A stretch of DNA of 14,875 nucleotides from Pleurocapsa sp. MO_226.B13 (lineage in GTDB: Bacteria; Cyanobacteriota; Cyanobacteriia; Cyanobacteriales; Xenococcaceae): the NCBI GenBank assembly GCA_030064795.1, contig JASJEI010000290.1, positions 1 through 14,875 of the forward strand, given 5' to 3'. This document shows, piece by piece, positions 5,838 through 12,940 of this stretch (position 1 is its first letter; every line of letters begins with the position of its first letter). The position numbers and the translations under genes were made by a program. The notes under the pieces are model-generated. The model saw nothing but the letters and a program-made list of their open reading frames with translations. It made no database searches and was not told where the DNA came from.

Positions 5838-7496
5838 TCAACGAGAATGAGTGATACGCCAGCTTAAAAGAATTACAGGAATTATTCCTACTAAGACAAT
5901 AGCCAAAGCAGGTGCAGCAGCCTCCGCTAACCTTTCATCAGAAGCATATTGATAGACGCGGATACCCAAGGTATCAAAATTAAAAGGACGAATAACTAAA
6001 GTTGCAGGTAGTTCTTTCATTACATCGACAAAGACTAACATTGCCGAAGTCAATAACCCGCCAGCCATCAAAGGTGTATGAATTTTCCAAAGGGTACTAG
6101 TCGAACCATATCCCAAACTACGGGAAGCAGCATCTAGATTAGGAGAAATTTTATTTAAACTAGATTCTACCGAACCAAAAGCTACGGCTAAAAAGCGAAC
6201 CAAGTAAGCAAAGATCAAGGATGCGATCGTTCCTGAAAGTAGCAAGCCTGTAGAAATATTAAATGTCGCCTGCATCCAGCGATCGATAATATTATCCAAA
6301 CTCGCCACGGGAATTAATACCCCGACTGCAATTACCGAACCTGGGATAGCATAACCCATAGCAGCAATTCTCACTGCGGTTTTCATCAGCCAATTAGGTT
6401 CTAGTCTTTGTCCGTAAGCCATCAACAAGGAAATAACCATAGCTGCGATCGCCGTAATGCTAGCTAAAATAAAACTATGCTGGGCTAAATCCCAAAAATC
6501 ACCATCCAAAGCAGAATCTAAATTGTTTAGGGTCAACTGTAACAAATACCCCGCAGGAATAATAAACCCTAAGAGGATAGGTAGAAAACAAGCAACTAAT
6601 GCCAGGAAACTATGCCCAGGATTTAATTCAAACGGCGTTAATCTTTGGATAGAGCTAGAACTTTCGTAATATCGGGCCGCACTACGCGATCGCCTTTCTA
6701 AGACAATTAAGATTAAAATAAAAATCATTAAAAAAGCTGCTAACTGTGCTGCTGCTGCTCTTTCTCCCATTCCCAACCAGGTACGATAAATTCCCGTAGT
6801 AAAGGTATTGATGCCAAAATACTCTACTGTCCCCAGATCGTTGAGGGTTTCCATTAACGCCAAAGCCAAACCCGCTACTATTGATGGTCTTGCTAGAGGT
6901 AAGGCGATGGTGAGAAAACTTCGCCAAGGACTAGAACCCAAAGAACGGCTTGCTTCAATAGTACATACCGACTGTTCTAGAAATGCTACTCGCGCCAATA
7001 AATAAACATAGGGGTATAGCACCAAAAGCAACATTACCGCAGCACCCCACAGAGAACGAATGTTAGGAAACCAATAATCCTGTGCGCTCGTCCAACCAAA
7101 TAAACCGCGTAATCCCGACTGCACGGGACCAAAATAATCCAGCATACTAGTATAAGCATAAGCTAGTAGATAGGCGGGAGCAGCTAAAGGTAATAATAAA
7201 GCCCACTCAAGCTGGCGACTACCCCAAAAGCGACACATAGTTACCAACCAAGCCGTACCCACTCCGATGAGACACACTCCCGTTCCTACCGAGAGCATCA
7301 GCAAGAAAGAGTTAACCAGATAATCTTTTAAGACGGTACTAGCTAAATGTTGCCAGATAGAACTCGATTTAGTAAAAACACTGCTAAAAACAAAGAAAAT
7401 AGGTGTAGCTATGACCAGAGCGATCGCCATTACCAAAAGCGTCCAACCATTGAGTGCAAAACGCCTGATTATTTTAGTTGCAGAAGATAAACTCAA
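5838..7496 (-). CDS. futB: FutB-type ferric iron ABC transporter permease
   Basis: This 552-residue inner-membrane permease of the SfuB/HitB/FutB type would move ferric iron from a periplasmic FutA-like binding protein into the cytoplasm, powered by a FutC-like ATPase. Two permease domains are fused in one chain, about twelve membrane helices in all. Each half carries an EAA coupling loop for the ATPase: EASRSLGSSPWRSFLTIALP at about 181-200 and DAASRSLGYGSTSTLWKIHT at about 455-474. The GYAIPGSVIAVGVL segment (381-394) and the MKELPATLVIRPFNFDTL region (493-510) are typical of iron permeases in this family. The start is a TTG at 7496; the frame stays open to 7544 upstream with no ATG or GTG and no clear ribosome site, so the N-terminus is uncertain. 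No binding-protein or ATPase gene is present; dispersed fut genes are normal in cyanobacteria. Confidence 0.9.
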   Translation of the reverse strand: MSLSSATKIIRRFALNGWTLLVMAIALVIATPIFFVFSSVFTKSSSIWQHLASTVLKDYLVNSFLLMLSVGTGVCLIGVGTAWLVTMCRFWGSRQLEWALLLPLAAPAYLLAYAYTSMLDYFGPVQSGLRGLFGWTSAQDYWFPNIRSLWGAAVMLLLVLYPYVYLLARVAFLEQSVCTIEASRSLGSSPWRSFLTIALPLARPSIVAGLALALMETLNDLGTVEYFGINTFTTGIYRTWLGMGERAAAAQLAAFLMIFILILIVLERRSRSAARYYESSSSIQRLTPFELNPGHSFLALVACFLPILLGFIIPAGYLLQLTLNNLDSALDGDFWDLAQHSFILASITAIAAMVISLLMAYGQRLEPNWLMKTAVRIAAMGYAIPGSVIAVGVLIPVASLDNIIDRWMQATFNISTGLLLSGTIASLIFAYLVRFLAVAFGSVESSLNKISPNLDAASRSLGYGSTSTLWKIHTPLMAGGLLTSAMLVFVDVMKELPATLVIRPFNFDTLGIRVYQYASDERLAEAAAPALAIVLVGIIPVILLSWRITHSR

Positions 7497-7536
7497 AGCA
7501 GATTTACCGTTAACTACGAGGGAAATTGATTTATTT

Positions 7537-7571
7537 ACTAAAGCTTAAGCTAAATTGGTTAGTTCTTTAGT
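7537..7571. promoter_or_regulatory. Inverted repeat between divergent futB and aroB
   Basis: ACTAAAG at 7537-7543 and CTTTAGT at 7565-7571 form a perfect 7-base inverted repeat with 21 bases between, inside the 146-base gap separating the two divergent genes. It could be an operator shared by both promoters. The AT-rich setting makes chance plausible. No Fur-box-like sequence was recognised. Confidence 0.25.
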
Positions 7572-7642
7572 TTAAAGTGAAATTAAATATAAAATGCTTA
7601 AAGCTAGTTGCTCGAATTTTTATCTCTAAGACCAAAGTTGCT

Positions 7643-8728
7643 ATGCCCAATATTACTGTCAATTTACCCCAAGACTCTTACCAAATTGCGATCGCTCCCG
7701 ATCTTCTCAGTCAATTAGGTACAATGATGCAACAATTACATCTGGGCAAAAAAGTTTTGCTAGTCTCTAATCCAGAGATCTTTAGTCATTATGGAGAGAC
7801 TTGTCTTCAGTCTCTAGAAACTGCTGGTTTTACAACCTGCACCCATCTGATACCAGCAGGAGAAGAACACAAACACCTCCAATCTATCCAGCAAGTCTAC
7901 GATACCGCATTAGCCAACCATCTAGAACGTTCTTCCACCTTTGTGGCTTTGGGTGGTGGGGTAATTGGAGATATGACGGGGTTTTCGGCGGCAACTTGGT
8001 TACGGGGAGTAAATTTTGTCCAAGTACCTACTTCGCTATTAGCAATTGTTGATGCTTCGGTAGGAGGAAAAACGGGGGTAAATCATCCCCAGGGTAAAAA
8101 CCTGATCGGTGCTTTTTATCAACCAAAATTAGTCGCGATCGATCCTAATTTATTAAAAACTCTCCCTCCTAGGGAATTTCGTGCAGGAATGGCTGAAGTA
8201 ATTAAATACGGTGTGATTTGGGATCGAGATCTGTTTACCAAATTAGAACATCACGAGCATCTCAATACTTTAGAAAGTGTTGGCGATGAGCTACTAGAAA
8301 CCATTATTACTCGCTCCTGTCAAGCAAAAGCCGAGGTAGTCAGTCAAGATGAAAAAGAAGCAGGTTTGCGGGCAATTCTCAATTATGGACATACTATCGG
8401 TCATGCAGTAGAAAGTCTCACTAACTATAAGCAGTTTGTTCATGGCGAAGCAGTGGCTATTGGCATGGTTGCAGCAGGCAAAATTGCGGTGGAAATGGGT
8501 TTATGGACGGCAGAAGAAGCTCAACGTCAGGATAGTTTAATTGCCAAAACTGGCTTACCTACAGAAATTCCGACTGAATTAGCCATCGAAGATATCTTAG
8601 AAACAATTAAAAGCGATAAAAAAGTAAAAGCGGGAAAAGTACGCTTTATCTTACCGACAACTATTGGCAAAGTAACTATAAGCGATCGCGTCACCCCAGA
8701 AATAATTAAAAAAGCTCTTGCTCAATAA
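7643..8728 (+). CDS. aroB: 3-dehydroquinate synthase
   Basis: AroB converts DAHP to 3-dehydroquinate, the second step of the shikimate pathway to aromatic amino acids, in the cytoplasm with NAD+ and a divalent metal. I choose the ATG at 7643 (MPNITVNLP; 361 residues, the normal family length); an upstream in-frame start at 7577 would add 22 unmatched residues. The nucleotide-binding [10 protein letters not shown] is at 101-110, the substrate loop [16 protein letters not shown] at 138-153 (Lys143) and [12 protein letters not shown] at 179-190. Metal ligands are Glu185, His250 in NYGHTIGH and His267 in HGEA. All expected residues are present. The gene diverges from futB and converges on the receiver-PstS gene; nothing else of the pathway is nearby. 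Confidence 0.97.
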   Translation: MPNITVNLPQDSYQIAIAPDLLSQLGTMMQQLHLGKKVLLVSNPEIFSHYGETCLQSLETAGFTTCTHLIPAGEEHKHLQSIQQVYDTALANHLERSSTFVALGGGVIGDMTGFSAATWLRGVNFVQVPTSLLAIVDASVGGKTGVNHPQGKNLIGAFYQPKLVAIDPNLLKTLPPREFRAGMAEVIKYGVIWDRDLFTKLEHHEHLNTLESVGDELLETIITRSCQAKAEVVSQDEKEAGLRAILNYGHTIGHAVESLTNYKQFVHGEAVAIGMVAAGKIAVEMGLWTAEEAQRQDSLIAKTGLPTEIPTELAIEDILETIKSDKKVKAGKVRFILPTTIGKVTISDRVTPEIIKKALAQ

Positions 8729-8753
8729 AAAAGCCGTATAGTCTCGCTATACG
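8727..8753 (-). terminator. Intrinsic terminator for the minus-strand receiver-PstS gene
   Basis: The stem CGTATAG (8735-8741) with CTATACG (8747-8753) encloses the loop TCTCG. Read on the minus strand, the stem and two more bases (GC) are followed by six T's (8732-8727), the classic intrinsic form, 65 bases after the stop at 8818. The T-run overlaps the aroB stop codon. In the plus direction a weaker T-run follows later, so it may also slow aroB transcription. Confidence 0.8.
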
Positions 8754-8817
8754 ACTTGGCGATTTTAAAGAAAAGATTGAGCAAAGAAACACAAAATTAT
8801 CTTTATGCATCGTGTGG

Positions 8818-10455
8818 TTACTTTTCCTCCACATTGTTAATGGGGACAAATCCTGCTTGTTCGACCAATTCCTGCATCTCCTTACTAAGTAGTAAATGGG
8901 CATAAGCTTCCCCTGCCTTCTGAGCGCGACTTCCATCTTGTTTGACGATCGCAGATAAATAACGAGTCAGAGGATAGGTAGCGTTTTTAATCGCCTCCTG
9001 ATTTAATTGATTGCGTTGTTGGGGACAGTCGCTTGGATTTACTAAGGGTGGCAGGTAAGGAGGAACAAATTCTTTCGTTTGATCGGCTAAGGACAAAGCT
9101 TTAACGGTACACTGAGGCACGACTTCTGGGGCTGAAGCATAATAAATTGCTCCTGGTATATTTACAACCTGCTTTAATCCATCGGTAGTTGAATAAACAT
9201 ATTTGACATTGCTACCAAAATCCTCGTCGTGCAATACGTGTTCGTGGAAAAATTCGGGCGTACCCCCATCTTCGGCTTTACGAGATAGAGGAATAATTTC
9301 GAGATCGGGGCCATTTACCTCTTTCCAATTAGTAATCTTTCCTGTATAGATTTTCTTTAACTGTTCCATGGTCAAACCCGATACTGGTAAAGAAGGTTTA
9401 ACCGCAACTGCGATCGCATCAATAGCTACGTGATAATTTCTGAGGGTAAAGCCTTGCTGATGGGCAATGACGTGTTCTTCAGGCTTAATCGGACGAGATG
9501 ATTGAGAAAAATCTAGTTCTCCCTCTAACAACATCCGAATACCCGTTCCCGAACCAGGGGTAGCATTAATTGGTGGTACATAACGGATATGGAATTTAGG
9601 ATATTTCTCGGCTAATTGGGGATTAACCTCTTGGCGAATTGGGGCCCAGGTAGTACTACCTCCATAATTATAGATTCCTTGTGGTACTACATTAGTTTTC
9701 TCAAAAGTACTCGCTTTAACTTTTACTGTATCTGTATCTTTATCTTCGATTTGTTCTTGACTATGGGCAAGACTTTTACGTTTAATTACCTGTAGCGAAT
9801 CTACTATCAATAAATTACTGACTCCTGTAACTGTAACTATTATAAAAGTAATAATAAAAAAGCTGGAGTAAATCAAAGGAAAAACTATTTTAGTTCTGGT
9901 TTTTTCCTTGTTTCGGGTAGATATATTTGCAGAATTTAAAGAAGCTGGTGGCAGTTGAGGTGTAACAGTATTTTCCGATTGGAAAACATGTTTTTGTTTG
10001 AGAAAGTTTGCTATTTTTAAAATCTTGGCAGAATTAGCAGGAGAATATTCTAAAATTCTCAGGACACAATTAAGATTAGTGTTTAAAACCGACAATAAAT
10101 TTTGCTTGTGAAAGTTTATTAATAGTTCATCGACTTCTTGGTTTCCCAGCCATCGACGAAGAGCCAACTCTTTATACTTATCGGAGCGCGGATTCGTAGT
10201 TACAATAATTTTCAATGAAGGATATTGTTGACGAAAATAACGACAAATTTCATAAACCCTCCTCATTTTTAAATCTATTATCAGTATTTTCAGTTCTGAT
10301 TCTAATTTTTCAATACCTTGGGCAATTTGTCTTTCATCAATATACTTCTTATTCCAGACTACTGAGATATTATATTCTCGCAGCACAAATCGCCATATCT
10401 CTGCTTGCAACTTAGATGGTTGAAACAGTAAAACTGTTGGTTGACTAGTATTCAT
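8818..10455 (-). CDS. Membrane fusion: degenerate receiver domain + PstS-like substrate-binding domain
   Basis: This 545-residue protein has an uncommon layout. Residues 5-125 look like a response-regulator receiver fold: TVLLFQPSKLQAEIWRFVL as strand and helix 1, ILIIDLKM with a possible phosphoacceptor Asp61, then LKIIVTTNPR as strand 4. The acidic pair after strand 1 is replaced by Phe-Gln, so phosphorylation is doubtful. A linker leads to one membrane helix at about 190-217. Residues about 256-540 are a PBP-like domain of the PstS type (NYGGSTTW, NATPGSGTGIRMLLEGELDFSQSSRPI at 297-323, KKIYTGKITNWKEV). The expected topology is a cytoplasmic receiver with the binding domain in the periplasm, anchored rather than free. 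No pstCAB genes are near, which favours sensing or an auxiliary role over plain transport; phosphate as ligand is inferred. The ATG at 10455 has a weak AAGAAG ribosome site. Confidence 0.85.
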   Translation of the reverse strand: MNTSQPTVLLFQPSKLQAEIWRFVLREYNISVVWNKKYIDERQIAQGIEKLESELKILIIDLKMRRVYEICRYFRQQYPSLKIIVTTNPRSDKYKELALRRWLGNQEVDELLINFHKQNLLSVLNTNLNCVLRILEYSPANSAKILKIANFLKQKHVFQSENTVTPQLPPASLNSANISTRNKEKTRTKIVFPLIYSSFFIITFIIVTVTGVSNLLIVDSLQVIKRKSLAHSQEQIEDKDTDTVKVKASTFEKTNVVPQGIYNYGGSTTWAPIRQEVNPQLAEKYPKFHIRYVPPINATPGSGTGIRMLLEGELDFSQSSRPIKPEEHVIAHQQGFTLRNYHVAIDAIAVAVKPSLPVSGLTMEQLKKIYTGKITNWKEVNGPDLEIIPLSRKAEDGGTPEFFHEHVLHDEDFGSNVKYVYSTTDGLKQVVNIPGAIYYASAPEVVPQCTVKALSLADQTKEFVPPYLPPLVNPSDCPQQRNQLNQEAIKNATYPLTRYLSAIVKQDGSRAQKAGEAYAHLLLSKEMQELVEQAGFVPINNVEEK

Positions 10456-10608
10456 TGCTTCTTTAATAAACTGTTAAGCTTTCTTCAAAAAGATCGGGGT
10501 AATTTACTACTTGTCTCTACCTTTTAAGTTAAAATTTATCAAAAAAAAGTGACTAACTAGAGACAAACTCAACCAGCTTAAATTGTATTGTTATCGATTT
10601 GACCACTC

Positions 10609-10627
10609 AAATTAAGATAAAATTAAG
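10609..10627 (-). promoter_or_regulatory. Pho-box-like direct repeat
   Basis: On the minus strand two copies of CTTAATTT are separated by three bases (TAT), an 11-base period. Each copy fits the cyanobacterial Pho-box unit (PyTTAAPyPyT/A). The site lies in the gap between the divergent PstS-like and zinc-ribbon genes, about 150 bases upstream of the former and 9 bases before the ATG of the latter. The strand orientation matches the PstS-like gene. The units are AT-rich and lack the usual CC, so chance is a real alternative. Confidence 0.35.
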
Positions 10628-10636
10628 AATATTATT

Positions 10637-10888
10637 ATGACTTTAAAACCTTGTAAAGTTTGTGGTACTCTCAATGCAGAAGGGGTGGAAACTTGTCTTA
10701 GTTGCGGTCAAGATCCTCAAGGAAACAAAAGACCAGCTATATTTCGTTATGTTGCGATCGCTTTAGTAATCTGTTTTGCTCTACCTTTTTTATCAGGCTT
10801 AATTAACTGGATTTTGCTACAGCTAAAACCCGAATCACCCACACCAACTCAACCTAAAATATCTTTGATGAAACTTGGACAACAATAA
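10637..10888 (+). CDS. Small zinc-ribbon membrane protein
   Basis: This 83-residue protein has no known function. Two CXXC pairs, Cys6-Cys9 (CKVC) and Cys20-Cys23 (CLSC), spaced by ten residues, form a zinc-ribbon knuckle. One hydrophobic helix at about 36-61 follows, then a short Pro-rich tail (PESPTPTQP). The ribbon would lie in the cytoplasm if the positive residues before the helix (NKR) stay inside. It is divergent from the receiver-PstS gene, and its stop is 9 bases before the AraC regulator, so it is probably co-transcribed with the latter. Zinc-ribbon plus helix proteins are widespread and poorly characterised; a link to the neighbouring membrane-anchored binding protein is only possible. 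Confidence 0.75.
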   Translation: MTLKPCKVCGTLNAEGVETCLSCGQDPQGNKRPAIFRYVAIALVICFALPFLSGLINWILLQLKPESPTPTQPKISLMKLGQQ

Positions 10889-10897
10889 TCTCAAAAT

Positions 10898-11773
10898 ATG
10901 GCTTCAGAAAATTTTCCTACTGATTTAAATGGAGAATATGTAGAACACAAACATTTACTAGAGAGCGACCGCGCAGGGTGGGATAAACTAAGTTTAATCT
11001 ACGAACTAGAGCCAGCAGGGGAAATGCCTGAAGTTGCTGCTCCCGCTCATTCTTTGGTGATTTGTTTGGGAGATTTTCAAGGAAGTTTTTGGCTGGAGGG
11101 ACAATGGCATCACGAACAATACAGTCAAGGAGATATCGTTATCATCCCTGCGGGGGAGATTTTTCCTAGAGTGAGGATAGATCGTCAAGTACCTTTACTA
11201 GAATTGTTTTTGTCTCCCGACAGTTTACTTGATGGAGTAGGAGAAATCATTTCTCCTAAAGTCAAATTACAGTCCCATTTTCGTCTGCGCGATCCTTTGA
11301 TTCAACAAATGGCTTTGGCACTAAAAACTGAGTTAGAAACAGCAGAAAAAGATAGCAGGCTATATGCTGATGCGATGGCAACGGCATTGGGAACGCATTT
11401 ACTACGAAGATACGGTGTTAAAAAATCGGTAGTTAAAGAGTATCAAGGAGGATTAACACCATCTCAGTTGAGAACAGTCGTTGAATATATCCAGACTCAT
11501 CTTGATAGAGATTTAAATCTAAGCAACGTAGCCAGCTTAGTTCATATTAGCCCTCATTACTTTGCTAGTTTATTCAAACAGTCTACTCAATTGTCGCCCC
11601 ATAAGTACATTACTCAATGTCGTCTAGAAAAAGCCAAAACTTTATTACGTCAGCGAGATTTACCTATTGCTTTAATTTGCCAAGAAGTAGGATTCAAAAA
11701 TCAAAGTCACTTCACCAGAGCGTTTCGCCAACATTTTCAAATTACCCCCAAAGCATATCGAGATTTATTTTGA
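10898..11773 (+). CDS. AraC-family transcriptional regulator
   Basis: This 291-residue regulator has an N-terminal cupin-like sensing domain (about 45-110, with QGDIVIIPAGE at 77-87 as the typical turn). Its C-terminal double helix-turn-helix domain spans about 188-291. The latter shows the family signature: LSNVASLVHISPHYFASLFK (first HTH, 208-227), then ICQEVGFKNQSHFTRAFRQH (260-279, second HTH and signature) ending in TPKAYRDLF. Length is normal. It starts with ATG 9 bases after the zinc-ribbon gene. The next genes on the same strand encode two membrane proteins, one resembling ferric reductases, making them plausible targets. The ligand is unknown; iron-linked control is inferred from neighbours only. 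Confidence 0.93.
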   Translation: MASENFPTDLNGEYVEHKHLLESDRAGWDKLSLIYELEPAGEMPEVAAPAHSLVICLGDFQGSFWLEGQWHHEQYSQGDIVIIPAGEIFPRVRIDRQVPLLELFLSPDSLLDGVGEIISPKVKLQSHFRLRDPLIQQMALALKTELETAEKDSRLYADAMATALGTHLLRRYGVKKSVVKEYQGGLTPSQLRTVVEYIQTHLDRDLNLSNVASLVHISPHYFASLFKQSTQLSPHKYITQCRLEKAKTLLRQRDLPIALICQEVGFKNQSHFTRAFRQHFQITPKAYRDLF

Positions 11774-11852
11774 CTTAACAATATTTGAGATTAATCAGAA
11801 CAATAGAACAATTTTTGGAATAATCGGCAAGACTGCGATCGCGAACTTTTTT

Positions 11853-11873
11853 TAAACTAATAACTGTAGTTTA
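11853..11873 (+). promoter_or_regulatory. Inverted repeat just upstream of the DUF2834 gene
   Basis: TAAACTA (11853-11859) and TAGTTTA (11867-11873) form a perfect 7-base inverted repeat around ATAACTG, ending 19 bases before the chosen ATG. A run of seven T's precedes it and a HIP1 octamer lies just upstream. No T-run follows, so a terminator for the AraC gene is unlikely. An operator, perhaps for the AraC protein, is possible but unproven. Confidence 0.35.
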
Positions 11874-11892
11874 GAAAATATTGCTGGCAGTT

Positions 11893-12219
11893 ATGCAAAT
11901 AATCTATCTAATCTTAGCCATATTCGGTTTTATTCTGCCTTACTCCCAATTAGTTCCATTTTTTATCGATCATGGCTTGAACTTATCATTGTTTTGGTCA
12001 CAACTATTTGCCAATCAAATTTCTAGTGTTTTTGCCTTTGATTTATTAGTTTCTTCGGTAGTATTTTGGCTCTTGGTCTTTAAAGAAGGAAAAAGGATAA
12101 ATTTAAAATTCCTCTGGCTATATGTTGTCTTGAATTTAGCTATTGGTTTATCTTTTGCCTTACCTGTATTCCTCTGGGTGCGTAGCAAAGCCATGCCGTT
12201 ATGCGAAGCCCGCGCATGA
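11893..12219 (+). CDS. DUF2834 membrane protein with repeat-derived C-terminus
   Basis: This 108-residue protein of the DUF2834 family (function unknown, about 100 residues) has three hydrophobic segments: IIYLILAIFGFILPYSQLVP at 2-21, FAFDLLVSSVVFWLLVF at about 48-64 and FLWLYVVLNLAIGLSFALPV at about 73-92. The ATG at 11893 gives MQIIYLILAIFGF, the usual family beginning; a TTG at 11881 is less likely. The family normally stops shortly after FLWVR. Here the frame runs on into a palindromic repeat, which supplies about ten residues (SKAMPLCEARA) and the stop codon. The protein is probably still functional because all membrane segments are intact. It lies between the AraC regulator and the ferric-reductase-like gene on the same strand. 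Confidence 0.85.
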   Translation: MQIIYLILAIFGFILPYSQLVPFFIDHGLNLSLFWSQLFANQISSVFAFDLLVSSVVFWLLVFKEGKRINLKFLWLYVVLNLAIGLSFALPVFLWVRSKAMPLCEARA

Positions 12220-12252
12220 CTCGCTGCGCATCGCGGTATCCTTTAGGACAGG
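12180..12252. repeat. GC-rich palindromic interspersed repeat ending the DUF2834 gene
   Basis: A GC-rich block interrupts AT-rich DNA. It contains several short inverted pairs: ATGCG 12201-12205 with CGCAT 12213-12217, CCGCG 12210-12214 with CGCGG 12232-12236, and TCCT with AGGA at 12239-12248. There is a direct repeat of GCGCAT at 12212 and 12226. The wording (CGTAGCAAAGC, ATGCCGTTATGCGAAGC, GGTATCC) is of the kind scattered many times in some cyanobacterial genomes. Its first 11 bases, CGTAGCAAAGC (12181-12191), recur inverted in the porin gene at 14541-14551. Copy number genome-wide is unknown from this window. Confidence 0.6.
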
Positions 12253-12294
12253 CTTATCACACCATCTTCAGACAGAGTTTTTGAGCGAAGCAAC

Positions 12295-12888
12295 ATGATT
12301 CAATCGTTTTCTATGCAAAGATGGCAGATTGTTAAATGGTCAACCATCGCCATCGCAACCATTTTTGCCTTGATACTGGTTTTTAATGGCATCAATGAAG
12401 CTAGTTTTCGTATTGCCATTAGATTTACAGCTCGTTCTTCTTGTGTCTTATTTTTATTGGCTTTTACTGCATCTTCCTTACGCCGACTAAGACCCAATCC
12501 TTTAACCAATTGGCTGTTGAGCAACCGTCGCTATTTAGGATTATCGATGGCAATATCTCATGGTTTTCATGCTATTGCGATCGCGGGAGTAGCCCTCTTA
12601 ACATCAGAGAATATGGTGCGAGATAATCACGGGGCAAACTTGGGTTATTTGTTTATTATCCTGATGACTATTACTTCCTTTAAACGTCCTGCTAATATTT
12701 TAGGAAGACGTAACTGGAAAATTTTACACACCGTAGGAATGTATTATCTTTGGTTGTCTTTTACTGTTGCTTTTAGTGAAAAATTGAGTGAATTTTGGTT
12801 GCTATATTTGCCGTTTATTTCTGCGTTGACTGTAGCTATAATGCTGCGATTCATACCAATTAAAAATAAATTACAAAATACTCAATAG
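12295..12888 (+). CDS. Ferric-reductase-like transmembrane protein
   Basis: This 197-residue integral membrane protein has about six hydrophobic helices and resembles the ferric-reductase-like transmembrane domain (MsrQ/YedZ and NOX-type cytochrome b relatives). Features are RFTARSSCVLFLLAFTASS at about 43-61, then RRYLGLSMAISHGFHAIAI (about 78-96) with a His-x3-His pair, and RRNWKILHTVGMYYLWL (about 138-154) with another His. These histidines are suitable heme ligands. No FAD or NAD(P)H domain is attached, so electrons would come from a partner. Start is ATG 12295, with a second in-frame ATG at 12313 as alternative. The gene follows the DUF2834 gene on the same strand, with the palindromic repeat filling the 75-base gap. 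A role in iron reduction or protein repair is inferred from fold resemblance only. Confidence 0.7.
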   Translation: MIQSFSMQRWQIVKWSTIAIATIFALILVFNGINEASFRIAIRFTARSSCVLFLLAFTASSLRRLRPNPLTNWLLSNRRYLGLSMAISHGFHAIAIAGVALLTSENMVRDNHGANLGYLFIILMTITSFKRPANILGRRNWKILHTVGMYYLWLSFTVAFSEKLSEFWLLYLPFISALTVAIMLRFIPIKNKLQNTQ

Positions 12889-12940
12889 CGATCGATCTAG
12901 ACACGATCGAGACAATTCCTCAATCAACCATTAACAATAA

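Noticed and set aside
7577..7642. N-terminal extension of AroB
   Set aside because: The first 22 residues have no match to the family; the ATG at 7643 gives the normal length.
8706..8936. Separate small minus-strand gene across the aroB end
   Set aside because: It overlaps the terminator hairpin and the end of the receiver-PstS gene and has no protein-family features.
12300..12524. Minus-strand gene inside the ferric-reductase-like gene
   Set aside because: It is a shadow frame; the plus-strand frame has clear membrane helices and heme-type histidines.
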